DNA of 17,071 nt from Desulfobulbaceae bacterium (GCA_023230525.1 JALNXE010000094.1:1-17071), one strand, 5' to 3'. Positions 8,489 to 14,657 are shown, counted from the stretch's first letter. Made by a program: numbers and translations. Notes: generated by a model not told the origin, from the sequence alone.

Positions 8489-8842
8489 TCATGGCTCCTC
8501 ACTCAAGCAGGCGTCCTTTAAGCTCTGCAAATTCGCGGCAACGGGCTTTTCAAGCCATACCCCGACACTCAGCAGGCTTTGCACCTTATCCCAGCAACCA
8601 GCCTTGGCCAGGGCCGGGAGGTCCGGGATCTCCGTCTTGAGATCCCGGACCTGTTCCTGCACCTTGGCATTGGCGCCAAGGCCTGCAACATGCTGAATGG
8701 TGGCAACCCCGGCCCAGATGATGAGTGCGCCCACCAACAGCAAACCGGCGAGGCCGACGCCGAGAAAAATTTTGAACTTCCGCTTGAGTTGCTCATTTGC
8801 CTTAAACTTTCTCATGAGTTCTAATAATACCAGATGTTTCAA
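8489..8842 (-). CDS. Small single-helix membrane protein, unknown function
   Basis: The 117-residue protein is not recognised. It has a basic N-terminal stretch (KFKANEQLKRKFK, 12-24), one transmembrane helix at about 25-47, and a ~70-residue C-terminal part with a predicted short coiled helix (KVQEQVRDLKTEI). By the positive-inside rule the tail should be periplasmic. The two cysteines, C83 and C112, are both in the tail and could form a disulfide. The start is TTG at 8842, supported by AAGGAG 6 nt upstream; the in-frame ATG at 8815 has no such site. It lies 39 bp after the diheme cytochrome gene and 114 bp before the efflux channel gene, all on one strand. It could be an accessory factor of the pump or of the cytochrome, but nothing in the sequence proves this. 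Confidence 0.7.
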   Translation of the reverse strand: MKHLVLLELMRKFKANEQLKRKFKIFLGVGLAGLLLVGALIIWAGVATIQHVAGLGANAKVQEQVRDLKTEIPDLPALAKAGCWDKVQSLLSVGVWLEKPVAANLQSLKDACLSEEP

Positions 8843-8848
8843 AAAGAT

Positions 8849-8854
8849 CTCCTT
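8849..8854 (-). promoter_or_regulatory. Ribosome binding site favouring a TTG start
   Basis: AAGGAG on the minus strand lies 6 nt before TTG 8842. It supports the 117-residue version of the small membrane protein over the shorter one starting at ATG 8815. Confidence 0.6.
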
Positions 8855-8881
8855 TTTTGGTTCGTATTCAAGCAGTGATGC

Positions 8882-9436
8882 TTAGCGCGGAATCTCCGCC
8901 GTATCGTCGTCGTAAATCCCCTGCCCGGCTGTCTTGTGGCATGCCGGGCAGTTTGCCGGGGAACCGATGGCAGGCCGGGCAAAGACCTGCGCCGGGATGT
9001 CGTGATGCTTTTCCCTGATATACGGGATGGCGGTGATGCGCTGCGGCACCACGCTTCCCAGGCTGCGCATGATTTTCACCGCCCGTTTGGCCCCGGATTT
9101 ATCCGCGCTGTTGGCCTGCAGATACCCGGCAATGCCATTGCGGGCAGCGTCATCAAAATCCAGCGACTCGCCGAAATGATCAGCGGAGTTACTGAGGATT
9201 GCCTGCCAGGAAGCCGCCGGCAGCAATTCCGGCTGGTAGGCGAAATGGCAGGCCCCGCAGGTTTCTTGATAGACAGGGTTGGTTACGGGAGCGAGATGAT
9301 GTTTGCCCTCTTTTCCCGGATGCCGGTGATCATTGCCATGATGGGAATCATCGTCAGCCAGGCAGGTGTTCCAGCCTGCCAGGGACAACAGAGAAAAACA
9401 CAGCACCACGATACCTGTCTTGTGCATCCTGTTCAT
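8882..9436 (-). CDS. DHC-type diheme cytochrome c, periplasmic
   Basis: The 184-residue exported protein has a Sec signal peptide (about 1-27, ending CLA/DD) and two haem c attachment sites, CGACH (60-64) and CPACH (163-167). The segment VYQETCGACHFAYQPELLPAASW, then HFGESL near 87-92 and GYLQANSADKSG, is the characteristic pattern of the DHC diheme family, first described from Rhodobacter sphaeroides. H87 or H144/H145 are candidate distal ligands. The role would be periplasmic electron transfer; DHC partners are often a cytochrome b561 or SHP, and neither is visible here. Residues 28-47 form an extra His/Asp-rich segment with six histidines (H32, H33, H37, H39, H46, H47), which may bind metal. 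AAGGAGG stands 7 nt before the ATG. It lies between the Spy-like gene and the small membrane protein gene, in the stress/efflux operon. Confidence 0.88.
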   Translation of the reverse strand: MNRMHKTGIVVLCFSLLSLAGWNTCLADDDSHHGNDHRHPGKEGKHHLAPVTNPVYQETCGACHFAYQPELLPAASWQAILSNSADHFGESLDFDDAARNGIAGYLQANSADKSGAKRAVKIMRSLGSVVPQRITAIPYIREKHHDIPAQVFARPAIGSPANCPACHKTAGQGIYDDDTAEIPR

Positions 9437-9452
9437 TGCCGATCCTCCTTTT

Positions 9453-9486
9453 GCCGCCCGGCGCCTAGGCAGGCGCCGGGCTCGGC
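9453..9486 (-). other. Intercistronic G+C-rich hairpin upstream of the cytochrome gene
   Basis: CCCGGCGCCT (9457-9466) and AGGCGCCGGG (9471-9480) form a perfect 10-bp stem with a 4-nt loop. GCCG (9453-9456) and CGGC (9483-9486) extend it by four pairs after a 2-nt bulge. On the minus-strand transcript it ends immediately before the AAAAGGAGG ribosome binding site of the cytochrome. There is no U tract. It may protect or process the mRNA, or limit read-through, between the Spy-like and cytochrome genes. Confidence 0.55.
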
Positions 9487-9504
9487 TGGGGTTATTGCTT
9501 CACC

Positions 9505-10035
9505 TTAGCGGTCTTTTTCATTGCCGTAAAGTTCCTTATCATGATGTTGGTCTTTTGACTGGCCGTCATGATGCCGCGCCTCTTCGGCCCGGAATTTCAG
9601 CAGCTGGTCCGCGGTGAGATACCTGGCTGCCGCCAAACGCGACTCGATGCCCTGGATGAATAATTTCCCCTGCACCTCGGCCATTTTCCCGGCCAGTTCC
9701 CGCACCGTGGCCTCGGCGGGCGTTTTATCGGCAAATGCCTGTTCCATTTCCAGCTGGAGCATGCCAAGCTGGTCCTTTAATTCCAGCCGCTGTTTGCGGA
9801 AGGCGAAATCCGCATTTTTTAGTTCCGTAATCTGTTTGTCGGACAAGCCAAGTTTTTCCACAGCCCCGGGATCCCGCCAGAGGCCGCAGGCCGATGGCCG
9901 CCCCTCATGCAGGCCGGCCCCGTCGTCGTGCCGGCCGTCATGGGCATGGGAACCGGCCATGGCAGGGACGGAAAAGAAGATGATCAGCAGAAAAATGGTC
10001 AATGCCCCGAGTTTTTGTCGTTGATTTGCGTACAT
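9505..10035 (-). CDS. Spy/CpxP-like periplasmic stress protein, His-rich
   Basis: The 176-residue exported protein has a signal peptide (about 1-27, ending AMA/GS). The mature part is mainly helical with charged heptad-like stretches and carries the two LTxxQ-type motifs of the Spy/CpxP family: LSDKQ (64-68) and LTADQ (140-144). Spy is an ATP-independent periplasmic chaperone, CpxP is a negative regulator of CpxA, and the related ZraP binds zinc. His-rich flanks at 30-43 and 155-165 (H30, H32, H36, H43, H155, H156, H164, H165) make it more ZraP-like and suggest metal binding. It has a single cysteine, C50. GGAGG lies 7 nt before the ATG. As the first gene of the operon it faces the CpxR-like gene across a shared promoter region, as expected for a direct target and possible feedback element. 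Confidence 0.85.
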   Translation of the reverse strand: MYANQRQKLGALTIFLLIIFFSVPAMAGSHAHDGRHDDGAGLHEGRPSACGLWRDPGAVEKLGLSDKQITELKNADFAFRKQRLELKDQLGMLQLEMEQAFADKTPAEATVRELAGKMAEVQGKLFIQGIESRLAAARYLTADQLLKFRAEEARHHDGQSKDQHHDKELYGNEKDR

Positions 10036-10121
10036 TTTGTACCTCCGCGTCTGTGGTGTGGTGAATAAGAGTGTGTGTACCTGTTGGTTTGTTTCCTAGG
10101 AATTTTTCTTCCGTTGCTGCT

Positions 10122-10127
10122 ATCATA
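10122..10127 (-). promoter_or_regulatory. Candidate -10 element for the Spy-like operon
   Basis: TATGAT on the minus strand lies about 87 bp upstream of the Spy-like ATG. No good -35 hexamer stands 16-18 bp upstream. Instead the TTTAC half-site (complement of GTAAA 10138-10142) covers that area, as expected for an activator-dependent promoter. The assignment is by eye only. Confidence 0.35.
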
Positions 10128-10137
10128 AAGGACCGAT

Positions 10138-10186
10138 GTAAAGATTTTATGTTGATCAGCCGGCAAAATTGTAAAGTTTATGTAAA
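10138..10186. promoter_or_regulatory. CpxR-type operator: GTAAA repeats in the divergent promoter
   Basis: GTAAA (10171-10175), GTTTAT (10176-10181) and GTAAA (10182-10186) form GTAAA-N6-GTAAA, matching the E. coli CpxR box GTAAA-N(4-8)-GTAAA. A third GTAAA at 10138-10142 begins 33 bp before the second, so the three half-sites are spaced 33 and 11 bp apart and fall on the same helix face. The site lies between the Spy-like gene and the CpxR-like gene, so it could control both directions. Confidence 0.6.
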
Positions 10187-10265
10187 AAGGGTTGCGGGCC
10201 GGCAGGGAGTATGGACAATTGACACAGGCAGGCACTCCGGCAAAGGCGACGAACAATGGCAAGGC

Positions 10266-11009
10266 ATGATGAACAGTGAACAGGTTACGGCGCGCATCAA
10301 GGTGCTGATTATCGATGATGACAGGAAACTGTGCCGGCTGGTGGGCGATTATCTGGGTCCCATGGGTTATGACGTGGAGGCCGCCCACACCGGGCCGGCA
10401 GGGCTGGCCATGGCCATGGCCGGCGATTTCCAGGTGGTGATTCTTGACGTCATGATGCCGGAGATGGACGGTTTCGAGGTGTTGAAAAGGCTGCGCAAGG
10501 CCTCGGACATCCCGGTATTGATGCTCACCGCGCTTGGCGATGAGACGGACCGGGTGGTGGGCCTGGAGATGGGCGCTGATGACTATCTGCCCAAGACCTT
10601 TTCCACCCGCGAGCTGCTGGCCCGCCTGCGGGCGGTCACCCGGCGCTCTTTCAAAAAAACGGAGCGGCCGGAGCCCGCCCCGCCGTCCGATTTAACCCTG
10701 AGTATCGGCGAGCTGCGGATATTCCAGACATCCCGCACCGCCCGCCTGGGGGCGGAAACCCTGCCGCTTACGCCGCTGGAATTCGATCTGCTGGTCTGCC
10801 TGGTAAAGGCCGCCGGACGGGTGCTGACCCGGGATCAGCTGCTGGATGCGGTGACCGGCCGCAGTTACGAGATATTTGACCGGTCCATCGATGTCCATAT
10901 TTCCTCCCTGCGGCGTAAATTGGGGGATACCCCCAGGAGTCCGAAATTCATCCGCACCGTGCGCTCGGCGGGCTACATGTTTCAGGCACCGGGCCTTCAC
11001 CCGTTATGA
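10266..11009 (+). CDS. OmpR/PhoB-family response regulator, CpxR-like
   Basis: The 247-residue DNA-binding regulator has an N-terminal receiver: acidic residues D17-D19 (IIDDDRKL), phosphoacceptor D61 (VVILDVMMPEMDG), T88 and K110. The C-terminal winged helix spans about 145-240 (LTPLEFDLLVCLV, VLTRDQLLDAV, FDRSIDVHISSLRRKLGD, IRTVRSAGYMF). FDRSIDVHIS and the receiver wording are close to CpxR. The usual Lys-Pro after strand beta-5 is Lys-Thr (PKTF), which is uncommon. The frame is open back to 10071; ATG 10266 (or the adjacent 10269) was chosen because the conserved fold begins right after it and the intergenic operator would otherwise be inside the gene. The ribosome binding site is weak (AAGG). 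Its stop overlaps the kinase start as ATGA. Confidence 0.88.
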   Translation: MMNSEQVTARIKVLIIDDDRKLCRLVGDYLGPMGYDVEAAHTGPAGLAMAMAGDFQVVILDVMMPEMDGFEVLKRLRKASDIPVLMLTALGDETDRVVGLEMGADDYLPKTFSTRELLARLRAVTRRSFKKTERPEPAPPSDLTLSIGELRIFQTSRTARLGAETLPLTPLEFDLLVCLVKAAGRVLTRDQLLDAVTGRSYEIFDRSIDVHISSLRRKLGDTPRSPKFIRTVRSAGYMFQAPGLHPL

Positions 11010-12544
11010 GACCTTTTTCCTCACTGTTTACCAGAATCGTCCTCTGGTTTTTCATGAATATGGCCCTGGTCGCCGCGCTCCTGCTGGTGTTTTTCGCCTT
11101 CCAGTCCCAGGTGGATCTGCACGCCTTTTTGGGGCATCAGACCTCCGACCGGCTGCGGGTTGCCGGCCGGCTCATCTCCCATGATCTCAACCAGACTCCC
11201 GCCTCACAGTGGCCCGATGTGCTCGCCCGGCATGGGGAATTGTATCAGGTGGATTTCGTGCTGGTGTTTGCCGACGGATCGCAGGTTTCAGCAAAAAAGC
11301 TGACAATTCCCGATGTGGTCATGCAGAAGGTGGCGGCCAGCATCCCGCCGCCGCCTCCTCCGGCCAGGGATTTGTTGCCGGACAGACCCCGCGATGCCCA
11401 TGACGAGGAGCGGGAAAACCGGCACAACGATGATGACGCGGACCGGCGGGACAGCGAGGTGCGGCATAAGGATCACGACAAAGACGGCCGGCCATATCAG
11501 CGCTTGATGATCCACACCAAAAATCCGTCCCGCTACTGGGCCGGCATCCCCGTGCCGGTCTTCCCGGCCCCCCCGCATTCCCATGAGAAAGCCATGCTGC
11601 TCGCCGTATCGGACTCCATGACCGGCAACGGCTTTTTTTTCGATCCCCTGCCGGGGCTGATCGTTGCCGTGGCGGTGATTCTCTTTTCCGTTCTGCTGTG
11701 GCTGCCCCTGGTGCGCAACATCACCGGCCCCTTGACCCGCATGACCCGCGCCGCCGAAGAGATCGCCAAGGGCAGGTTTGACGTGCGAATTGCCGAACCC
11801 CGCGCCGATGAGATCGGCCGGCTCGCCAGTGCCATCAACCACATGACATTTCGCCTGGGCGGTTACGTCAAGGGCCAGAAAAGATTTCTGGGCGATGTGG
11901 CCCATGAGCTGGGCTCTCCCATTGCCCGGATTCAGCTGGGGCTCAGTGTCCTGGAGCAGCGCCTGGAAGGGGATAACCGGGAACGGGCCAGAGATGTCCT
12001 GGAGGATGTGGCCCACATGGCAAATCTGGTGAATGAACTGCTGTCATTTTCCCGGGCGGAAATGAGCCCGGCCAGGATCAGCCTGGCGCCCACGGCAGTG
12101 CTTCCCCTGGTTGAGGGTGCGGTGCTGCGGGAGGGGGCGCCCTGGGCGGAGATCGTGGTGCAGATAGAACCGGGAATGACGGTGATGGCGGCACCCGAAC
12201 TGCTGACCAGGGCCATGGCCAATCTGGTCAGAAATGCCGTCCGGTACGCCGGCAAGGCCGGCCCGATCTGTATTAGCGCCGAAAAAAATAATGATGCGCT
12301 GGTTATGGAAATCAGGGACTCCGGGCCGGGAGTGGCCGAGGATCTGCTCGGACGGATTTTCGAACCATTCTTCCGCCCCGAACCTTCCCGTGACCGGGAC
12401 ACCGGCGGAGTGGGCCTTGGCCTGGCCATTGTCAAGACCTGCATCGAAGCGTGCAAAGGCACGGTCGCCGCCCGCAATATCAAGCCAACGGGCTTTGCCG
12501 TGGCAATAACCTTAACGGCCTGCGATCAGCCACCGGAGGCCTGA
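11006..12544 (+). CDS. Membrane sensor histidine kinase, CpxA-like
   Basis: The 512-residue kinase has TM1 (about 11-32), a periplasmic sensor (about 33-215), TM2 (about 217-236), HAMP (about 236-288), a HisKA domain with the phosphorylated H300 (FLGDVAHELGSPIARIQLGL, the CpxA-type H box) and an ATPase domain with the N box (NLVRNAVRYA, N410), DSGPG (438-442), FEPFFR and GGVGLGLAI (467-475). The sensor holds six consecutive prolines (114-119), then a 30-residue charged stretch at 131-161 rich in Asp, Arg and His (H132, H140, H154, H157). Such an insertion is not part of typical CpxA and could bind cations. The gene overlaps the regulator by 4 bp, so the two form a cognate pair. The architecture is certain; the ligand is unknown. 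Confidence 0.9.
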   Translation: MRPFSSLFTRIVLWFFMNMALVAALLLVFFAFQSQVDLHAFLGHQTSDRLRVAGRLISHDLNQTPASQWPDVLARHGELYQVDFVLVFADGSQVSAKKLTIPDVVMQKVAASIPPPPPPARDLLPDRPRDAHDEERENRHNDDDADRRDSEVRHKDHDKDGRPYQRLMIHTKNPSRYWAGIPVPVFPAPPHSHEKAMLLAVSDSMTGNGFFFDPLPGLIVAVAVILFSVLLWLPLVRNITGPLTRMTRAAEEIAKGRFDVRIAEPRADEIGRLASAINHMTFRLGGYVKGQKRFLGDVAHELGSPIARIQLGLSVLEQRLEGDNRERARDVLEDVAHMANLVNELLSFSRAEMSPARISLAPTAVLPLVEGAVLREGAPWAEIVVQIEPGMTVMAAPELLTRAMANLVRNAVRYAGKAGPICISAEKNNDALVMEIRDSGPGVAEDLLGRIFEPFFRPEPSRDRDTGGVGLGLAIVKTCIEACKGTVAARNIKPTGFAVAITLTACDQPPEA

Positions 12545-12697
12545 AAGCCTGCGGCGGTTCAATCAGCTTGCCCCCAGGCCGCTTCAGAGACCTCAGTTGG
12601 TTTAGTGAAATGCAATAATCTTATGGGGTGGAAGGCGGCGCTTACCTATACCTATCTGGAAGAGCCGTCCCTTGAGGTGACGGTGATCAATCCATAA
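12545..12697 (+). other. Unassigned open stretch after the kinase gene
   Basis: After the kinase TGA the same frame stays open for 50 codons and closes at TAA 12695-12697. An ATG at 12623 would give 24 residues ending TYLEEPSLEVTVINP. There is no ribosome binding site and no recognised family. It may be chance, a remnant of a lost gene, or a tiny gene. Nothing else is seen between the kinase and the terminator. Confidence 0.2.
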
Positions 12698-12733
12698 AAA
12701 AAACGAGGTGCCGCCTGCCCTGGCGGCACCTCG
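12696..12733 (-). terminator. Intrinsic terminator of the glutaminyl cyclase gene
   Basis: CGAGGTGCCGCC (12704-12715) and GGCGGCACCTCG (12722-12733) form a perfect 12-bp stem with a 6-nt loop. On the minus strand it is followed at once by eight T residues (A run 12696-12703 on the plus strand), the classic intrinsic terminator form. It lies about 60 bp after the cyclase stop. The plus-strand side is followed only by TGATTATTG, so it may also weakly end the kinase transcript. Confidence 0.88.
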
Positions 12734-12792
12734 TGATTATTGTCCGCTTTGCTGCGGTTTTTCCCAAACCAGAGCGCGGGCTGCCGGCATTG

Positions 12793-13617
12793 CTACTTTT
12801 TCATCACCCTGATGGCCAGTATCCTGCTCCAGCGTTTGCCGGTGACATAAATGCGGTCATTGTCCCGGTCATAGGCGATGCCGTTCAAGACACTGTCTTC
12901 ATCACCCGGGGCATACTGCAAAGCCAGGCCGCGCAGATCGACCCAGCCGGTTACCTGGCCGTTTGCCGGATTGATCCTGGCAATCCGCCCCTCCTTCCAG
13001 ATATTGGCCCAGATCTCACCCTTGATATACTCCAGCTCATTGAGCCGGGTGACCGGCTGGCCGCCCTCGGTCACCATAATCGTTTTCTGCCGGGTAAAGG
13101 ACTCCGGGTCAAGAAATGCCAGGGTCGCACTGCCGTCGCTCATGATCAGCGAATGGCCGTCATGGGTAATCCCCCAGCCCTCGGTGGCATACGGGAATGA
13201 CCGGATAAACCGCAGACTTTCCCGGTCCCAGACCATGCCGGTGCGGGACTGCCAGGTGAGTTGAATAATCCGCTCGCCGAAAACGGTGACCCCCTCGCCG
13301 AAAAGGTGAGCGGGCAGAGCCCGCACCTCTAAGTCCCTGCCGTCAATGGTCATGCGGCGCAGGGTCGAGTGGCCGTATAACCCGGTCCCCTCATAGAGCC
13401 TGCCCTGATCAAAACAGAAACCCTGGGTAAAGGCCTGCGGGTCATGGTCATAGCTGGCGACTATCTCATAACCATAGACAGGAACGGCTTGACTCTCCGC
13501 CCGGTCAGCGGCCAAGGCCGCAGGCAGGGGGCGCAGCCAGCAACCGGCAACAAGAACAATACACAGGATCTTCAGCAGGGCATCCTGCGGGCAAATCTTA
13601 CAAGGCTGAGCTTCCAT
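12793..13617 (-). CDS. Secreted glutaminyl-peptide cyclotransferase (beta-propeller type)
   Basis: The 274-residue exported enzyme forms N-terminal pyroglutamate from glutamine with release of ammonia. The N-terminal region (about 1-37) is a signal peptide ending ALA/AD; VAGC at 23-26 is an alternative lipobox. Family motifs of the bacterial/plant glutamine cyclotransferase propeller are all present: AFTQGF (62-67), YEGTGLYGHSTLR (75-87), FGEGV (106-110), LTW (120-122), EGWGITHDG (146-154), SDGS (160-163), NELEYI (193-198), WANIW (203-207), LNGIAYD (244-250) and TGKRW (259-263). ATG 13617 was chosen; a TTG at 13635 is in frame but neither has a strong ribosome binding site. It stands alone between two terminators, downstream of the PEP-CTERM gene on the same strand. 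The substrate in the periplasm is unknown. Confidence 0.9.
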   Translation of the reverse strand: MEAQPCKICPQDALLKILCIVLVAGCWLRPLPAALAADRAESQAVPVYGYEIVASYDHDPQAFTQGFCFDQGRLYEGTGLYGHSTLRRMTIDGRDLEVRALPAHLFGEGVTVFGERIIQLTWQSRTGMVWDRESLRFIRSFPYATEGWGITHDGHSLIMSDGSATLAFLDPESFTRQKTIMVTEGGQPVTRLNELEYIKGEIWANIWKEGRIARINPANGQVTGWVDLRGLALQYAPGDEDSVLNGIAYDRDNDRIYVTGKRWSRILAIRVMKK

Positions 13618-13664
13618 ATTGTCTTGATAAAGCAAGAAGGACGAAAACGCACATGAATTAAAAT

Positions 13665-13712
13665 AAAAAAATGGGCCTCAAAAGAAGGGGAGGAAAGAAA
13701 CTTTTAAGGCCC
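13665..13712 (-). terminator. Intrinsic terminator of the PEP-CTERM gene
   Basis: On the minus strand GGGCCTTAAAAG (13712-13701) pairs with CTTTTGAGGCCC (13684-13673) over 12 positions with one G-U pair and a 16-nt pyrimidine loop. It is followed by A, then TTTTTTT (13665-13671 read in reverse). It starts about 30 bp after the PEP-CTERM stop, so that gene is probably transcribed alone. Confidence 0.85.
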
Positions 13713-13742
13713 GGCACAACAAGAGAGGATGAGGAAACGAAA

Positions 13743-14375
13743 CTACTTCATTTTCCGGCGCAGACCGCCAAGGCCAAGAAGACCCGAGCCGAGCAGCCAG
13801 ACGGCGCCGGGCACAGGGACAGGAGAAGAAGTTGAATTTGCCTGCTCAGGCAAATTCAAACTTCCTTCAAACCAGGCCCCGGACAATCCGGAGCCATAAT
13901 CTGATATTTCAAAATAAATATCCCCAGCCGTGTAATTATAATGAACATCCGTTGAAACTAAAACTGACCAGGAACTACCGGCGACGCCACCAATTGTGGC
14001 GGGAAACCTATCGAGATAGAAACCATCGATAACACCATCGGTAAAATGTGCGAAAGGCGTTGACGATCCCTCAGGGGGAGCTCCAGGGAATTCCGTCAAC
14101 GTCATTTGCCCGATGGTCAAAAGAAGGGTACTCTCCCAGTCGGTACGGAATTCGATTGTTGATTCCCCGACCGGGCTAACCAGCCCATCATCAACCCAGG
14201 TTAATTCGAGAGATACGGGTGAATCATAGGCTATTCCTGAATTGGCAACGGTATCAATATAATCGATTTGACCGTCAAGCGTGACGGAGCCGGCATGGGC
14301 CTGAGCGGCAGTGAAGAGCAGCAGGGCGGCAACGGTGGACAGGACTTTGGTGGTGCTATTTCTGGTGATTTTCAT
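13743..14375 (-). CDS. PEP-CTERM sorting-domain protein, exported
   Basis: The 210-residue secreted protein has a Sec signal peptide (about 1-28, ending AQAHA/GS) and a C-terminal exosortase sorting signal at 185-210. That signal has the PEP-like motif VPVPG, a hydrophobic helix (AVWLLGSGLLGLGGL) and a basic end RRKMK. Exosortase recognises and removes such tails, and the mature proteins are often tied to exopolysaccharide or the cell surface. The middle part (29-184) is beta-rich, acidic and Thr/Ser/Gly-rich, with no named domain recognised. ATG 14375 was chosen because AAGGAG lies 6 nt upstream and the signal peptide begins at once; the frame is open further up to 14654 but that part is not protein-like. 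The gene is visibly less G+C-rich than its neighbours. No exosortase gene is in the window. Confidence 0.88.
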   Translation of the reverse strand: MKITRNSTTKVLSTVAALLLFTAAQAHAGSVTLDGQIDYIDTVANSGIAYDSPVSLELTWVDDGLVSPVGESTIEFRTDWESTLLLTIGQMTLTEFPGAPPEGSSTPFAHFTDGVIDGFYLDRFPATIGGVAGSSWSVLVSTDVHYNYTAGDIYFEISDYGSGLSGAWFEGSLNLPEQANSTSSPVPVPGAVWLLGSGLLGLGGLRRKMK

Positions 14376-14381
14376 TGAGTG

Positions 14382-14387
14382 CTCCTT
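14382..14387 (-). promoter_or_regulatory. Ribosome binding site fixing the PEP-CTERM start
   Basis: AAGGAG on the minus strand lies 6 nt before ATG 14375 and selects this start over the long upstream open frame. Confidence 0.75.
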
Positions 14388-14448
14388 ATTACTTATTGTT
14401 TTCCAGGCAAATTCATTCTCATTTTCCCAACTCTTGACCAGGCTAAGA

Positions 14449-14463
14449 GCACTAACCGTGCCA
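14449..14463 (-). promoter_or_regulatory. Sigma-54 (-24/-12) promoter of the PEP-CTERM gene
   Basis: The minus strand reads TGGCACGGTTAGTGC, against the consensus TGGCAC-N5-TTGC. The invariant GG (14462-14461) and GC (14450-14449) are present with the required 10-nt spacing. Expected initiation is near 14437, giving a leader of about 60 nt before ATG 14375. A sigma-54 activator gene lies next upstream on the same strand. Confidence 0.75.
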
Positions 14464-14631
14464 TTTTGCGGAGAAGAGCAAATAAAATTAAATTTATTGC
14501 ATATTATCAACAAGTTAGCGAGACAGAGCAACGGACCATGGCAAAATCTCTTATTTAGGAAGCCACTGGGAGAAAAGCCGGGGAAATTGTGGTGAAATCG
14601 AGAACTCAATAATATCAGCATATTAGCGATG

Positions 14632-14648
14632 GAAACCGCGAAGGTTTC
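14632..14648. promoter_or_regulatory. Short dyad, candidate activator site
   Basis: GAAACC (14632-14637) and GGTTTC (14643-14648) form a perfect 6-bp dyad with a 5-nt centre. It lies about 170-185 bp upstream of the sigma-54 promoter, within the normal range of enhancer-binding sites. An A+T-rich tract (14481-14512), suited to bending, lies between. Confidence 0.4.
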
Positions 14649-14657
14649 AGCCAATGA

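Noticed and set aside
8303..8521. Plus-strand frame of 72 codons over the channel-gene start and the 114-bp gap, with a fairly protein-like part (IVSIVICGLAPVVKTLTDV)
   Set aside because: It begins inside the channel gene on the other strand, lacks a usable start and ribosome binding site in the gap, and matches no family I recognise. It is probably chance.
10219..10224. TTGACA as a -35 box for the CpxR-like gene
   Set aside because: The hexamer is perfect but nothing like a -10 box lies 16-18 bp downstream (AAAGGC there), so I do not call a promoter from it.
10071..10265. N-terminal extension of the CpxR-like regulator in an open frame
   Set aside because: The extension would cover the operator and divergent promoter, has no receiver-like sequence, and related regulators start just before the first beta strand.
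13660..13671. A-rich tract as a promoter for the cyclotransferase
   Set aside because: It is fully explained as the T run of the PEP-CTERM terminator, and I could not place a convincing -35/-10 pair for the cyclotransferase.
14376..14654. N-terminal extension of the PEP-CTERM protein
   Set aside because: It would bury the ribosome binding site and the sigma-54 promoter, and put 93 unrelated residues before a clear signal peptide.
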